In this document: piece by piece, positions 31,349-40,360 of the stretch | Numbering within the stretch: position 1 is the stretch's first letter | Layout of the letters: every line of letters starts with the position of its first letter | Assembly (NCBI GenBank): GCA_934512135.1 | Contig: CAKSWT010000004.1 | Coordinates: 154,737 to 218,736 of the forward strand | From: an uncultured Oscillospiraceae bacterium | Lineage (GTDB): Bacteria > Bacillota > Clostridia > Oscillospirales > Oscillospiraceae | Direction of reading: 5' to 3' | Length of the DNA: 64,000 nucleotides | Notes under the pieces: model-generated | The model's database searches: none | What the model saw: the letters and a program-made list of their open reading frames with translations, nothing else | Told to the model about the DNA's origin: nothing | Translations under genes and position numbers: made by a program

Positions 31349-33142
31349 ATGGATTTTATCAGAGCCCACATCCTTGTCTGCACCGGCACCGGCTGTTCCT
31401 CCGCTGGAGCAGACGGCATTCTCACAGAGTTTGAAGCCCAGCTGAAGAAGTTCAATCTGGACAAGGAAGTACGGGTCGTCAAGACCGGATGTCTCGGACT
31501 GTGCGCCAAGGGCCCCAATGTGGTGGTCTATCCCGAGGGCGTATATTACAGCCACGTCTCCGTGGAGGACGTGCCCGAGATCGTAGAAGAGCATATTCTC
31601 AAGGGCCGCAAGGTGGATCGTCTGATCTACAGTGAGGTAGACGAGGGCGGCAAGGCCACCTCTCTCACCGACACCGCCTTTTACAAGGACCAGGTGCGTA
31701 TCGCCCTGCGGAACTGCGGCATCATCAATCCCGAGGACATTGACGAGTACATCGCCTATGACGGCTATGCCGCCCTGGCAAAGGTCCTCACCTCCATGAC
31801 CCCCCAGCAGGTCATCGACGAGATCAAGGCCTCCGGCCTGAAGGGCCGCGGCGGTGCGGGCTTCCCCACCGGGATGAAGTGGCAGTTCGCCGCCAACTCC
31901 CCCGGCCCTGTCAAGTACGCCTGCTGTAACGCCGACGAGGGCGACCCGGGCGCCTTTATGGACCGCAGCGTGCTGGAGGGAGATCCCCACTCCGTACTGG
32001 AGGCCATGACCATTGCCGGCTACGCCATCGGCGCCACCGAGGGTTATATCTACGTCCGTGCCGAGTATCCCATTGCCGTGGAGCGTCTGAAGAAGGCGCT
32101 GGAGCAGTCCCACGAGTACGGCTTCCTGGGCAAGAACATCTTCGGCACCGACTTTAGCTTCGACATTGGCATCCGGCTGGGCTCTGGCGCCTTCGTCTGC
32201 GGCGAGGAGACCGCTCTGATGGTCTCCATTGAGGGCAAGCGCGGCGAGCCTCGCTGCCGTCCTCCCTATCCCGCAGTGAAGGGGCTCTTTGGCAAGCCCA
32301 CCATCCTCAACAACGTGGAGACCTATGCCAACGTCTGCTGGATCATCAACCACGGTGCGGCGGCCTATGCAGCCCTGGGCACCGAGGGTTCCAAGGGCAC
32401 CAAGGTCTTTGCCCTGGGCGGTAAGATCAACAACACCGGCCTGGTGGAGATCCCCATGGGCACACCGCTCCGTCAGATCATCGAGGAAATCGGCGGTGGC
32501 GTACCCAACGGCAAGAAGTTCAAGGCCGTTCAGACCGGCGGTCCCTCCGGCGCATGTATTCCCGCCTCTCAGATCGACGTTCCCATCGACTATGAGAACC
32601 TCACCCGCATCGGCGCCATGATGGGCTCCGGCGGTATGATCGTTCTGGACGAGGACGACTGCATGGTGGACATCGCCAAGTTCTTCCTGCAGTTTACCGT
32701 GGACGAGTCCTGCGGCAAGTGCTCTCCCTGCCGGATCGGCATCAAGCGGATGTATGAGATCCTTGAGCGCATCACCCAGGGCAAGGGCACCATGGAGGAC
32801 CTGGACACCCTGGAGGACCTGGCGGCCCATATCAAGGGCAACGCCCTGTGTGGTCTGGGCCAGACGGCCCCCAACCCGGTGCTCTCCACCATGAAGAACT
32901 TCCGGGACGAGTACATCGCCCATGTGGTCGAAAAGCGCTGCCCCGCAGGCTCCTGCAAGGCGCTGCTCAACTACACCATTGACCCCGCCAAGTGTAAGGG
33001 CTGCTCCGCCTGCTCCCGTGTCTGCCCCGCAGACGCGATCTCCGGCGTGATTCGTTCGCCCTTCAAAATCGATACATCCAAGTGCATCAAGTGCGGAAGC
33101 TGCATGGAAAAATGTAAGTTCGGCGCTATTTCCAAGGGTTAA
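31349..33142 (+). CDS. Hydrogenase flavin/NAD(P)H subunit (NuoF/HndC-like)
   Basis: A 597-residue diaphorase subunit: N-terminal thioredoxin-like [2Fe-2S] domain (CTGTGCSSAG, KTGCLGLCAKGP), FMN and NAD-binding region with GRGGAGFPTGMKW and GAFVCGEETALMVSIEG, the SLBB domain, the CGKCSPCRIG [4Fe-4S] site, and a C-terminal 2x[4Fe-4S] ferredoxin (CKGCSACSRVCP, CIKCGSCMEKC). This is the layout of electron-bifurcating HydB/HndC. It joins NAD(P)H and ferredoxin electrons to H2 through the adjacent catalytic subunit. Confidence 0.95.
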   Translation: MDFIRAHILVCTGTGCSSAGADGILTEFEAQLKKFNLDKEVRVVKTGCLGLCAKGPNVVVYPEGVYYSHVSVEDVPEIVEEHILKGRKVDRLIYSEVDEGGKATSLTDTAFYKDQVRIALRNCGIINPEDIDEYIAYDGYAALAKVLTSMTPQQVIDEIKASGLKGRGGAGFPTGMKWQFAANSPGPVKYACCNADEGDPGAFMDRSVLEGDPHSVLEAMTIAGYAIGATEGYIYVRAEYPIAVERLKKALEQSHEYGFLGKNIFGTDFSFDIGIRLGSGAFVCGEETALMVSIEGKRGEPRCRPPYPAVKGLFGKPTILNNVETYANVCWIINHGAAAYAALGTEGSKGTKVFALGGKINNTGLVEIPMGTPLRQIIEEIGGGVPNGKKFKAVQTGGPSGACIPASQIDVPIDYENLTRIGAMMGSGGMIVLDEDDCMVDIAKFFLQFTVDESCGKCSPCRIGIKRMYEILERITQGKGTMEDLDTLEDLAAHIKGNALCGLGQTAPNPVLSTMKNFRDEYIAHVVEKRCPAGSCKALLNYTIDPAKCKGCSACSRVCPADAISGVIRSPFKIDTSKCIKCGSCMEKCKFGAISKG

Positions 33143-33159
33143 GGAGGCTCAGGCAAACG

Positions 33160-34905
33160 ATGGATACTGTGAAATTAAAGATCAATGGCATAGAAGTGGA
33201 GGCCCCCGCCGGGTCTACCATCATTCAGGCCGCAAATCTCGCAGGGGTCAAGATTCCCTCCCTGTGCTACCTGAAAGACCTGAACGAGATCGGCGCCTGC
33301 CGAATCTGCATGGTAGAGGTCAAGGGCGCCAAGGGCCTGGTGGCCTCCTGCGTATACCCTGTCAACGAGGGCATGGAAGTCTGGACCAACACTCAGAAGG
33401 TCCGGGATGCCCGGAAGATGACCCTGGAGCTGCTGCTCTCCAACCATCGGATGGAGTGCCTCACCTGCCGCAGAAACGGCACCTGTGAGCTTCAGGAGCT
33501 GGCTCAGGAATTCGGCGTAAGCCAGGTCCGGTTCCAGACTCCCGACATGAAGCCTCAGATCGAGGACTCCGCCATCCACCTGGTTCGGGACAACTCCAAG
33601 TGCATTCTCTGCCGCCGCTGCGTGGCCGCCTGCCAGGAGCAGGGGGTTGGCGTCATCGGCTGCAACGAGCGTGGCTTCGCCACAGAGATCGGCAGTCCCT
33701 TTGGCCGCGGTCTGGCAGAAACCGCCTGCGTGTCCTGTGGCCAGTGCATTGTAAACTGTCCCACCGGCGCACTCACCGAGCGGGATGACACCGGCAAGGT
33801 CTGGGCCGCACTGGCTGACGAGACCAAGCATGTGGTGGTCGCCACGGCGCCCTCTGTCCGTGCCGGCCTGGGCGAGTGCTTCGACATGCCCATCGGCACC
33901 AACGTAGAGGGCAAGATGGTCGCCGCCCTTCGCCGGCTGGGCTTTGACGGCGTGTTCGATGTGGACACCGCCGCCGACATCACCATCATCGAAGAGGGCT
34001 CTGAGCTGCTGGACCGCATCAAAAACGGCGGCAAGCTGCCTCTGATCACCTCCTGCTCTCCCGGCTGGGTCCGCTACGCAGAGCAGTATTATCCCGATTT
34101 CCTGCCCAACCTGTCCTCCTGCAAGTCCCCCCAGGGCATGTTCGGCGGTCTGATGAAGACCTATTACGCCGAGAAGATGGGCATCGATCCCAAGAATATC
34201 TTTGTGGTCTCCGTGATGCCCTGCACCGCCAAGAAGTACGAGATTCATCGTCCCGATATGGAGGCCGCAAAGGGCTGCCAGGACATCGACGTGTCCATCA
34301 CCACCCGGGAGCTTGGAGAGATGATCAAGCGGGCAGGCCTGGACTTCCCGGCGCTGCCTGACGAGAAGTTCGACCCGGTATTCGGCGTTTCCTCCGGTGC
34401 CGGCGACATCTTCGGCGCCTCCGGCGGCGTAATGGAGGCTGCCCTCCGCACGGTTTCCGCCATCCTCATGGGCGAAGAGGACGCTCCGCTGGAGTTCCAT
34501 GAGGTCCGTGGTCTGGAGTCCGTGAAGGAGGCCACCTATGAGCTTCCCGGCAAAACGGTCCGTGTGGCAGTCGTCTCCGGCACCAAAAACGCCGGCAAAC
34601 TGCTGGACGCCATCCGCAGCGGCGAGAAGGAATATGACTTTGTGGAAGTCATGTGCTGCCCCGGCGGCTGCATCAACGGCGGTGGCCAGCCCTATGTTCC
34701 CGCCCGCATCAAGAACTTTGTGGATTACCGGAGTCTGCGTGCCAAGGCCCTCTACGACGAGGACGCCGGCAAGACCCTGCGGAAGAGCCATCACAATCCC
34801 GTGGTCCAGGAGATTTACGCAAACTACCTGGGCGCTTGGGGCGGCGAAAAGGCCCACCACATTCTCCATACCTCTTATCAGGCACAGCCCAAGTATCGGC
34901 TGTAA
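33160..34905 (+). CDS. [FeFe] hydrogenase catalytic subunit (HndD/HydA-like)
   Basis: A 581-residue group A enzyme: N-terminal plant-type [2Fe-2S] domain (CRICMVEVKG), His-Cys [4Fe-4S] site, two ferredoxin clusters (CILCRRCVAACQ, CVSCGQCIVNCP), the H-cluster domain and a C-terminal small-subunit domain fused in line. H-cluster motifs: L1 TSCSPGW (T297-W303), L2 MPCTAKKYE, L3 EVMCCPGGCINGGGQP. L1 shows Ser300 where textbook enzymes have the second Cys of TSCCP. The operon contains no maturases (HydE, HydF, HydG), so these must lie elsewhere. Confidence 0.95.
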   Translation: MDTVKLKINGIEVEAPAGSTIIQAANLAGVKIPSLCYLKDLNEIGACRICMVEVKGAKGLVASCVYPVNEGMEVWTNTQKVRDARKMTLELLLSNHRMECLTCRRNGTCELQELAQEFGVSQVRFQTPDMKPQIEDSAIHLVRDNSKCILCRRCVAACQEQGVGVIGCNERGFATEIGSPFGRGLAETACVSCGQCIVNCPTGALTERDDTGKVWAALADETKHVVVATAPSVRAGLGECFDMPIGTNVEGKMVAALRRLGFDGVFDVDTAADITIIEEGSELLDRIKNGGKLPLITSCSPGWVRYAEQYYPDFLPNLSSCKSPQGMFGGLMKTYYAEKMGIDPKNIFVVSVMPCTAKKYEIHRPDMEAAKGCQDIDVSITTRELGEMIKRAGLDFPALPDEKFDPVFGVSSGAGDIFGASGGVMEAALRTVSAILMGEEDAPLEFHEVRGLESVKEATYELPGKTVRVAVVSGTKNAGKLLDAIRSGEKEYDFVEVMCCPGGCINGGGQPYVPARIKNFVDYRSLRAKALYDEDAGKTLRKSHHNPVVQEIYANYLGAWGGEKAHHILHTSYQAQPKYRL

Positions 34906-34925
34906 TCGAGGCCACTGACAAACAG

Positions 34926-34965
34926 CGTGAGCCGGACGGAATCCGTCCGGCTCACGTTTTGTTTT
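34926..34965. terminator. Terminator after hydrogenase operon
   Basis: Stem CGTGAGCCGGACGGA / TCCGTCCGGCTCACG followed on the plus strand by TTTTGTTTT. It also lies 22 nt past the stop of the convergent PAS-regulator gene and may serve both. Confidence 0.9.
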
Positions 34966-34986
34966 CCCGGTGCTCCTGCCGCCTGG

Positions 34987-36960
34987 TTATTCCAACGTCA
35001 GGTCGCCGCAGAGCTCCGCCAGCGTGGCCTCTCCCCAGCTATAGTTGGTCAAATAGCTTCCTCGGAACAGATGTCCCTCCTGCCTTTTCCCGGCAAGATA
35101 GTCAAAGAGATCGCACTGGACCCGTTCCGGAACGATCCGCCGTCTGCCGTCCACGGTTTCCACAATCTCGGAAATTCCGTACTCCTCCAGGGTATTTTTC
35201 AGCCGCAGCGCCACCTTGCGATATCGGGCCAGGGTCACCGTACTGACCGGCTCGTCCTCCCACAGGAAGGAAATTGCCTCCCCTGAGGAGATAAACCCGC
35301 CACGGCGGTCCACCATCAGCGCCAGCAGCTCCTTGGCCTTCCCGCTGCGGAACACCACGGCCTGGTTCCCCACAAACACATCAAAATACCCAAAGGTCCG
35401 AAGGGACACCTCCGTTTCCCCATGGTCCTCCCCCGGGCTCATTCGATAGAGCATCACATACCGCGGGGCCCCCGGGTCCTCCCCTCGGCGGGAGCAGATG
35501 GCCTTGATCTTCCGCCAGCACCCGGCAGAAAAGTCCTCATAGGAAAACTCCGCCTCTCCGTCCTCCAGCAGCGCCGCAAATCGCGCATAGGGAACATGGC
35601 TGTGGGCAACAAATTCCTCCATGGGGGTGCTCTTTTTTCTCAGCGCCTCCCACTGTTCCGGGGAAAATCCAAAGAACCCCCGGACATTGTCGCTGGCATA
35701 CAAGGGCGTAACCCTTCTCCCCGTCACCACAAAGGCGGCCCCGCCGTCTGTAAACCGGTCCATCAGCGCCTGGACATTCTCCCGAAGGGTCTCGTTTTCC
35801 AGCCGCAGGGCGTCAGTTTCCCGTTCCTCCGAAAGGCTGCGGCAGCAAAAGAGGATGCAGGAGGATTCCGTGGGCAGAAGGGTCCCCCGGTACCTGCACA
35901 CCTTTCCATTTTGGCACACTTGATAGGTAATCTGAGGTGGCGGCGCTCCATCCCGTCCGAAGTCGGCTCTGCGGTATCTGGAAAAAAACTCCCGCAGCTC
36001 CGGCTGATCCTCCGGGCGCACCGATTCCTGAAGCCATTTTTCCGTGGCCTGCTCCAATCCCAGGGGGATATGCCGGATGGCGCTGAAATGGGACTCCGGG
36101 GGACAGTGCAGACACATGGCCGTACCGGCGGCAACGTCAAAGGAAAAGATCCGGTCATAGACGGTTTTCAGCGCCCCCAGATACCGGGTCAAGGCCCGCT
36201 GCTGCTTTCTCTGGTGGCTCCGGCTGATGTCCACACAGGCGCACTGAAACTCTTGATTTCCCTGGGCGTCCTGACGCCGCACCACCCAGCCAAATACCCG
36301 GATCTTCGTCCCGTCCCAGCGAAGCAGCGTCATCTCTCCGGCCAGCGGCTCCTGGGACAGCGCCACCTGCTCCAGATACCGGGCGAATCTCTGGCGCTCC
36401 TCCTGGGGGATCAGAAGGAAAATATTGCTGCGGTATATAGACCGGTCCCAATGGGCCCACTCCTGCTCCGGCAGCCGAAGCAGCTCCGCCATGGTCTGAT
36501 TGAGATAGGTGACGCTTGGCTGGGGCTGGCAGGTATACCGCAGAAACCCACAGGGCACCGTGTCGCTGAGAAAGCGCAGCGCCTGATTTTCCTCCCGCAG
36601 GGGGGTGATATCCGCAAGCACACTGGTGGCAATCCACTGTCCCTGCCGGTCGCAAGCCGTGGATATGGTATCCTGCACAGAGAGAATCGTGCCGTCCTTG
36701 CGGCACAGGCGATATTCCAGCGTACAGGTTCCCCCGGCGGAAAGTCCTGCCAAGGCCTCCCGATACCGGCCCCTGTCATTGGGATGCACCAACCGGCCAT
36801 AGCCGTCGGCCTGATCGCCGCAAAGCTCCTCCCGGGAATAGCCGGTCATCTGGCAGAGGCTCCGGCTCACATAGCACAATCTGGCTTCCTCTCCCAGCGT
36901 ATATTGATGGAGTCCTGGTACTGCGTCCTCCAGGAAAGACGGAAAAAGAACTGGCTGCAT
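34987..36960 (-). CDS. Multi-PAS regulator with C-terminal SARP-like winged helix
   Basis: A 657-residue cytoplasmic protein. Two PAS domains in the first ~260 residues (SRSLCQMTGYSREELCGD and DITPLREENQALRFLSD, then NQTMAELLRLPEQEW), a middle of further PAS-like or GAF-like sequence (~260-510), and from about residue 530 an OmpR/SARP-type winged helix: LRTFGYFDVFVGNQAVVF, SGKAKELLALMVDRRGG. ATG 36960 follows AGAAGG with 7 nt spacing; a GTG two codons earlier is too close. It probably binds DNA in response to a small ligand or to redox or light-type cues; the adjacent fatty-acid operon and hydrogenase operon are candidate targets. Confidence 0.82.
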   Translation of the reverse strand: MQPVLFPSFLEDAVPGLHQYTLGEEARLCYVSRSLCQMTGYSREELCGDQADGYGRLVHPNDRGRYREALAGLSAGGTCTLEYRLCRKDGTILSVQDTISTACDRQGQWIATSVLADITPLREENQALRFLSDTVPCGFLRYTCQPQPSVTYLNQTMAELLRLPEQEWAHWDRSIYRSNIFLLIPQEERQRFARYLEQVALSQEPLAGEMTLLRWDGTKIRVFGWVVRRQDAQGNQEFQCACVDISRSHQRKQQRALTRYLGALKTVYDRIFSFDVAAGTAMCLHCPPESHFSAIRHIPLGLEQATEKWLQESVRPEDQPELREFFSRYRRADFGRDGAPPPQITYQVCQNGKVCRYRGTLLPTESSCILFCCRSLSEERETDALRLENETLRENVQALMDRFTDGGAAFVVTGRRVTPLYASDNVRGFFGFSPEQWEALRKKSTPMEEFVAHSHVPYARFAALLEDGEAEFSYEDFSAGCWRKIKAICSRRGEDPGAPRYVMLYRMSPGEDHGETEVSLRTFGYFDVFVGNQAVVFRSGKAKELLALMVDRRGGFISSGEAISFLWEDEPVSTVTLARYRKVALRLKNTLEEYGISEIVETVDGRRRIVPERVQCDLFDYLAGKRQEGHLFRGSYLTNYSWGEATLAELCGDLTLE

Positions 36961-36982
36961 ATTCACACCTTCTACTGCCGCA

Positions 36983-37012
36983 AATTACCCCCACCCGCAG
37001 GTGGAGGTAATT
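36983..37012 (-). repeat. Inverted repeat in leader of the PAS-regulator gene
   Basis: AATTACCTCCACC...GGTGGGGGTAATT on the minus strand, one mismatch in each arm, located about 10-40 nt after the predicted start of transcription and just before the ribosome site. A likely autoregulatory operator or leader hairpin. Confidence 0.7.
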
Positions 37013-37026
37013 AAATTTGTTCACTT

Positions 37027-37055
37027 AGTGTACCATATTGCCAGAGAAAATGCAA
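37027..37055 (-). promoter_or_regulatory. Sigma-A promoter of PAS-regulator gene
   Basis: On the minus strand: -35 TTGCAT (37050-37055), 17-nt spacer, -10 TACACT (37027-37032). It lies in the 107-nt gap behind the acyl-CoA synthetase gene. Confidence 0.78.
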
Positions 37056-37067
37056 TCCATATGCCGC

Positions 37068-38705
37068 TCAGGCCGGCTCTCCCCGGAGACGTTTTTTCTG
37101 AATCTTCCCGCTGATGGTTTTTGGCATCTCCCGGACAAACTCCAGGGTACGGATCCACTTATAGTCCGCCAGCCGCTGGTTGCAGAATTCCCGAATCTCC
37201 CTGGCCAGGACCGGGGTGGGGGAATATTCCGCCCCCGGGACCACCACAGCCTTAATGGACTGGCCGCGAAGGGGGTCCGGCACCCCCACCACGCTGCATT
37301 CCAGCACCGCCGGGTGCTCCATCAAAATATTTTCGATCTCATAGGGTCCCACCCGGAAGCCTCCGGTTTTGATAATGTCATCAAATCTGCCGTGGAACCA
37401 GTACCGTCCCTGGGGGTCCTGATAGGCTGCGTCACCGGTGTGATATACGCCGCCCCGCCATACCTGGCGGTACTGCGCCTCTCCATCCAGATACCCGGAA
37501 AAGACACCCGGAATTTTCTTCCCATCCCTGGGCAGCAGCACCACCTCGCCGATCTCACCGGCAGGCACCACGTTGCCCTGTCGGTCCTGAAGCTGGATTC
37601 GATACATGGGAGAGGCGGTCCCCATGGAGCCGGCCACCGGCTCCATCCCCTTGAAATTCGCCATCAGCAGGGCCGTTTCCGTCTGACCGTAGCCCTCGCA
37701 CAGGGGAATCCCCGTGGCCTCCGTAAACCGCCGAAACACCTCCGGCGCCAGCATTTCCCCGGCAGTGGTGGCGTGCCGAAGGGTGGGCATGTCCGGAATC
37801 CCCTTTCGCACCAGATACCGGTAGACCGTGGGAGGCGCACAGAAGGAGGTCACTCCGTATCGGTTGATGACGGCGGTCAGCTGCCGGGGGTCAAAATTGT
37901 CGAAGTCAAAGACCATCACGGCGCATTCCATCAACCATTGACCATAGAGCTTGCCCCAGGAGGCCTTGGCCCAGCCGGTCTCCGCCACAGTGAAATGAAG
38001 GCCCCCATCCTCCGCTTGATGCCAGTATTTCGCGGTGACAATGTGGCTCAGCGGATAAGTGTGGTCGTGAATCACCCCCTTGGGCAGTCCCGTGGTGCCG
38101 GAGGTGAAATAGAGCAGCATCGGGTCTTCGGCGCAGGTGGGGATTCGCTCCAGCCAATCCCGGGCCTCTGCCATTTCCCTGGTGAGATTCCGAAAGCCGG
38201 GAATATCCCGCCGGACACACCAGCGCAGAATGGGCCGCCGGACCCGCTCCATCGCCTGGGCGAGCTTCTCCGGCACCCCGTTGTCCGGCGTGCAAATCAC
38301 CCCACGGATGTCTGCCCGCTCCAACCGATACTCCAGGTCGCCGCAGGTGAGCATATGGGTGGCAGGCACCATAACGGCGCCGATTTTGTGGAGTGCAATG
38401 GCACAGGGCCAATATTCATCATGCCGCTTGAGCATCACCAGAACCCGGTCTCCCGGCCGAATTCCCCCCTGCAATAGCGCATTTGCCGCCTGATTGCTGA
38501 GCCGTGACATATGGGCAAAGGTAAAAATCCGCTCCTGCCCCTGACCGTCACACCAGACCAGGGCCCGCTTCTCCGGGCTTTTCCGGCCCAGCACATCCAC
38601 CACGTCATAGCCGAAGTTGAAATTCTCTGGATAGTCCAGGGAAAACTCCCGGAGCACCCCCTTGGCGTCTATGGTTTCCCGGCAAAATGATTCATAGATA
38701 CTCAT
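37068..38705 (-). CDS. AMP-forming acyl-CoA synthetase (medium-chain type)
   Basis: A 545-residue ANL-superfamily ligase that activates a carboxylic acid to acyl-AMP and then acyl-CoA. Seen: P-loop YFTSGTTGLPKG, the A5 motif EGYGQTETALL, A7 YHTGDAAY, hinge GRFDDIIKTGGFRVGPYEIEN, and catalytic Lys in MPKTISGKIQKK. It resembles medium-chain and benzoate-type ligases. Its ATG overlaps the accA stop (ATGA), making it the last gene of the fatty-acid synthesis operon, an odd partner for a synthesis cluster. It may recycle or prime with exogenous acids. Confidence 0.88.
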   Translation of the reverse strand: MSIYESFCRETIDAKGVLREFSLDYPENFNFGYDVVDVLGRKSPEKRALVWCDGQGQERIFTFAHMSRLSNQAANALLQGGIRPGDRVLVMLKRHDEYWPCAIALHKIGAVMVPATHMLTCGDLEYRLERADIRGVICTPDNGVPEKLAQAMERVRRPILRWCVRRDIPGFRNLTREMAEARDWLERIPTCAEDPMLLYFTSGTTGLPKGVIHDHTYPLSHIVTAKYWHQAEDGGLHFTVAETGWAKASWGKLYGQWLMECAVMVFDFDNFDPRQLTAVINRYGVTSFCAPPTVYRYLVRKGIPDMPTLRHATTAGEMLAPEVFRRFTEATGIPLCEGYGQTETALLMANFKGMEPVAGSMGTASPMYRIQLQDRQGNVVPAGEIGEVVLLPRDGKKIPGVFSGYLDGEAQYRQVWRGGVYHTGDAAYQDPQGRYWFHGRFDDIIKTGGFRVGPYEIENILMEHPAVLECSVVGVPDPLRGQSIKAVVVPGAEYSPTPVLAREIREFCNQRLADYKWIRTLEFVREMPKTISGKIQKKRLRGEPA

Positions 38706-39499
38706 AGCTTCTCCTTTGTGACAGCGCTGGTGCCCAGGCTCCGAATGCGGTCATATCGCCGGCTCAGCAGCTCCGGATCGGACGAGAGCTGCCGCAGCGC
38801 CTCCTCCAGCTGGGTGCGGATCCCCGCAAAAAACTTCTCACTACCAATCTGATTTTCCGGAAGAACCCGGGAGACAACCCCCAGCTCCAGGGCATCCTCT
38901 GCCGTCAGCCGAAGGTGGGTCGCCGCCAGCTCCGCCTTTTTTGCGTCCTTCCAGAGAATGCTGGCGCAGCCCTCGGGAGAGATCACCGAATACACCGCAT
39001 GCTCCAGCATCCACACCTGATCTCCGGCGGCCAGGGCCAGGGCCCCTCCGCTGCCGCCCTCTCCGATCAAAATGGAGAGAACCGGTACACACAGGGTGGA
39101 CAGCTCCATAAGGCTTTCCGCAATGGCCTGTCCCTGGCCTCGTTCCTCTGCGCCGATGCCGCAGTAGGCCCCGGAGGTATCCACAAAGCAGACCACCGGC
39201 CGTCCAAATTTCTCCGCCTGAGCCATGAGCCGAAGGGCCTTCCGGTATCCCTCGGGGTGGGGCGCTCCGAAATTACGGGAGGCCCGCTCCCGGGCCGTAT
39301 GCCCCTTTTCAATGGCCAGAACCGTAACCGCCATGGGGCCCAGTCTGGCAATTCCGCCCACCACCGCCGGGTCGTCCCCGCAGCGGCGATCTCCATGGAG
39401 CTCCAGAAATGTATCAAAAATCCCGTGAATATAGTCCAGGCCGGTGGGTCGCTTTCCACTGCGAACCTGCCGTACCCGCTCATAGGGTGTGTTGCCCAT
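38702..39499 (-). CDS. accA: Acetyl-CoA carboxylase carboxyltransferase subunit alpha
   Basis: The alpha half of the carboxyltransferase that makes malonyl-CoA. The 265-residue protein starts MGNTPYERVRQVRSGKRP, followed by the crotonase-fold oxyanion regions RNFGAPHPEGYRKALRLM and GEGGSGGALALAAGD. The start at 39499 follows GGAGGAGG and overlaps the accD end by 20 nt; the longer reading adds 25 residues inside accD. The N-terminal coiled region seen in the longer E. coli AccA is absent. Confidence 0.93.
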   Translation of the reverse strand: MGNTPYERVRQVRSGKRPTGLDYIHGIFDTFLELHGDRRCGDDPAVVGGIARLGPMAVTVLAIEKGHTARERASRNFGAPHPEGYRKALRLMAQAEKFGRPVVCFVDTSGAYCGIGAEERGQGQAIAESLMELSTLCVPVLSILIGEGGSGGALALAAGDQVWMLEHAVYSVISPEGCASILWKDAKKAELAATHLRLTAEDALELGVVSRVLPENQIGSEKFFAGIRTQLEEALRQLSSDPELLSRRYDRIRSLGTSAVTKEKL

Positions 39500-40355
39500 A
39501 GGTTCCTCCTCCAGAATGTAACGCCAGCAAATCGGCAATCTGCTGCTTCTGCCGGCTTCGTGGGACAATGGCATCTAAAAATCCGTGCTCCAGTACGAAC
39601 TCGGCGGTCTGGAACCCCTTGGGCAGAGACTTTCGGGTGGTTTGCTCCACCACCCGGGCCCCGGCAAAGCCGATGGTGGCCCCCGGCTCCGCCAAAAGGA
39701 TGTCCCCCTCCATGGCAAAGCTGGCAGTGACCCCTCCCGTGGTGGGATCAGTTAAAATCGCCATATAGAACAGCCCCGCATCGCTGTGCCGCTTCACTGC
39801 CGCGCTGGTCTTGGCCATTTGCATAAGAGACAGCAGTCCCTCCTGCATTCGTGCGCCGCCGGACACGGTAAAGCCCACCACCGGCAGCCGCTGGGCCAGT
39901 GCGTATTCAAACAGGCAGGTGATTTTCTCCCCCACCGCCGTGCCCATACTGCCCATCATAAAATAGGGCTCCATAACAAACACACAGCACCGATGTCCGC
40001 CGATCTCCCCGGTACCGCAGACCACCGCCTCGACCTCTCCGCTGACCCTTCGCACGGTGGACAGCTTCTCCTCATAGCCGGGGAAGGACAGGATGTTCTC
40101 ACTGTGGAGCTCCCCCATCCGCTCCTGAAAGGTCCCGGTGTCCACGATCATGGCGATGCGCTGGCGGGCGTTCATTCGGAAATGGTACCCACAGCCGCAG
40201 ACCAGATGGTTGCTCCACAGGGTGCTCAGCGGAATCTCCTTGCGGCAGTTGGGGCATTTTTTCTCCGGCTCTCCGGGATCCTGCTGTACCGGGGCGGCAC
40301 TGCGTCCGCCCTCCTCCAGTTTGTTCTGGGGTTTGAGAAAATGTAGCTTTGGCAT
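39480..40355 (-). CDS. accD: Acetyl-CoA carboxylase carboxyltransferase subunit beta
   Basis: The beta half of the carboxyltransferase. The 291-residue protein has an N-terminal zinc ribbon (CPNCRKEIPL ... CGCGYHF), then the crotonase fold with SGGARMQEGLLSLMQMAKT. ATG 40355 is preferred (AAGG 8 nt before it); a GTG at 40364 overlapping the accC stop as GTGA is the alternative. Confidence 0.94.
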   Translation of the reverse strand: MPKLHFLKPQNKLEEGGRSAAPVQQDPGEPEKKCPNCRKEIPLSTLWSNHLVCGCGYHFRMNARQRIAMIVDTGTFQERMGELHSENILSFPGYEEKLSTVRRVSGEVEAVVCGTGEIGGHRCCVFVMEPYFMMGSMGTAVGEKITCLFEYALAQRLPVVGFTVSGGARMQEGLLSLMQMAKTSAAVKRHSDAGLFYMAILTDPTTGGVTASFAMEGDILLAEPGATIGFAGARVVEQTTRKSLPKGFQTAEFVLEHGFLDAIVPRSRQKQQIADLLALHSGGGTYGQHTL

Positions 40356-40360
40356 ATCGT

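Noticed and set aside
30923..32923. Minus-strand open frame (666 codons) opposite the hydrogenase flavin subunit
   Set aside because: Shadow of highly biased codon use on the real strand; no recognisable domain.
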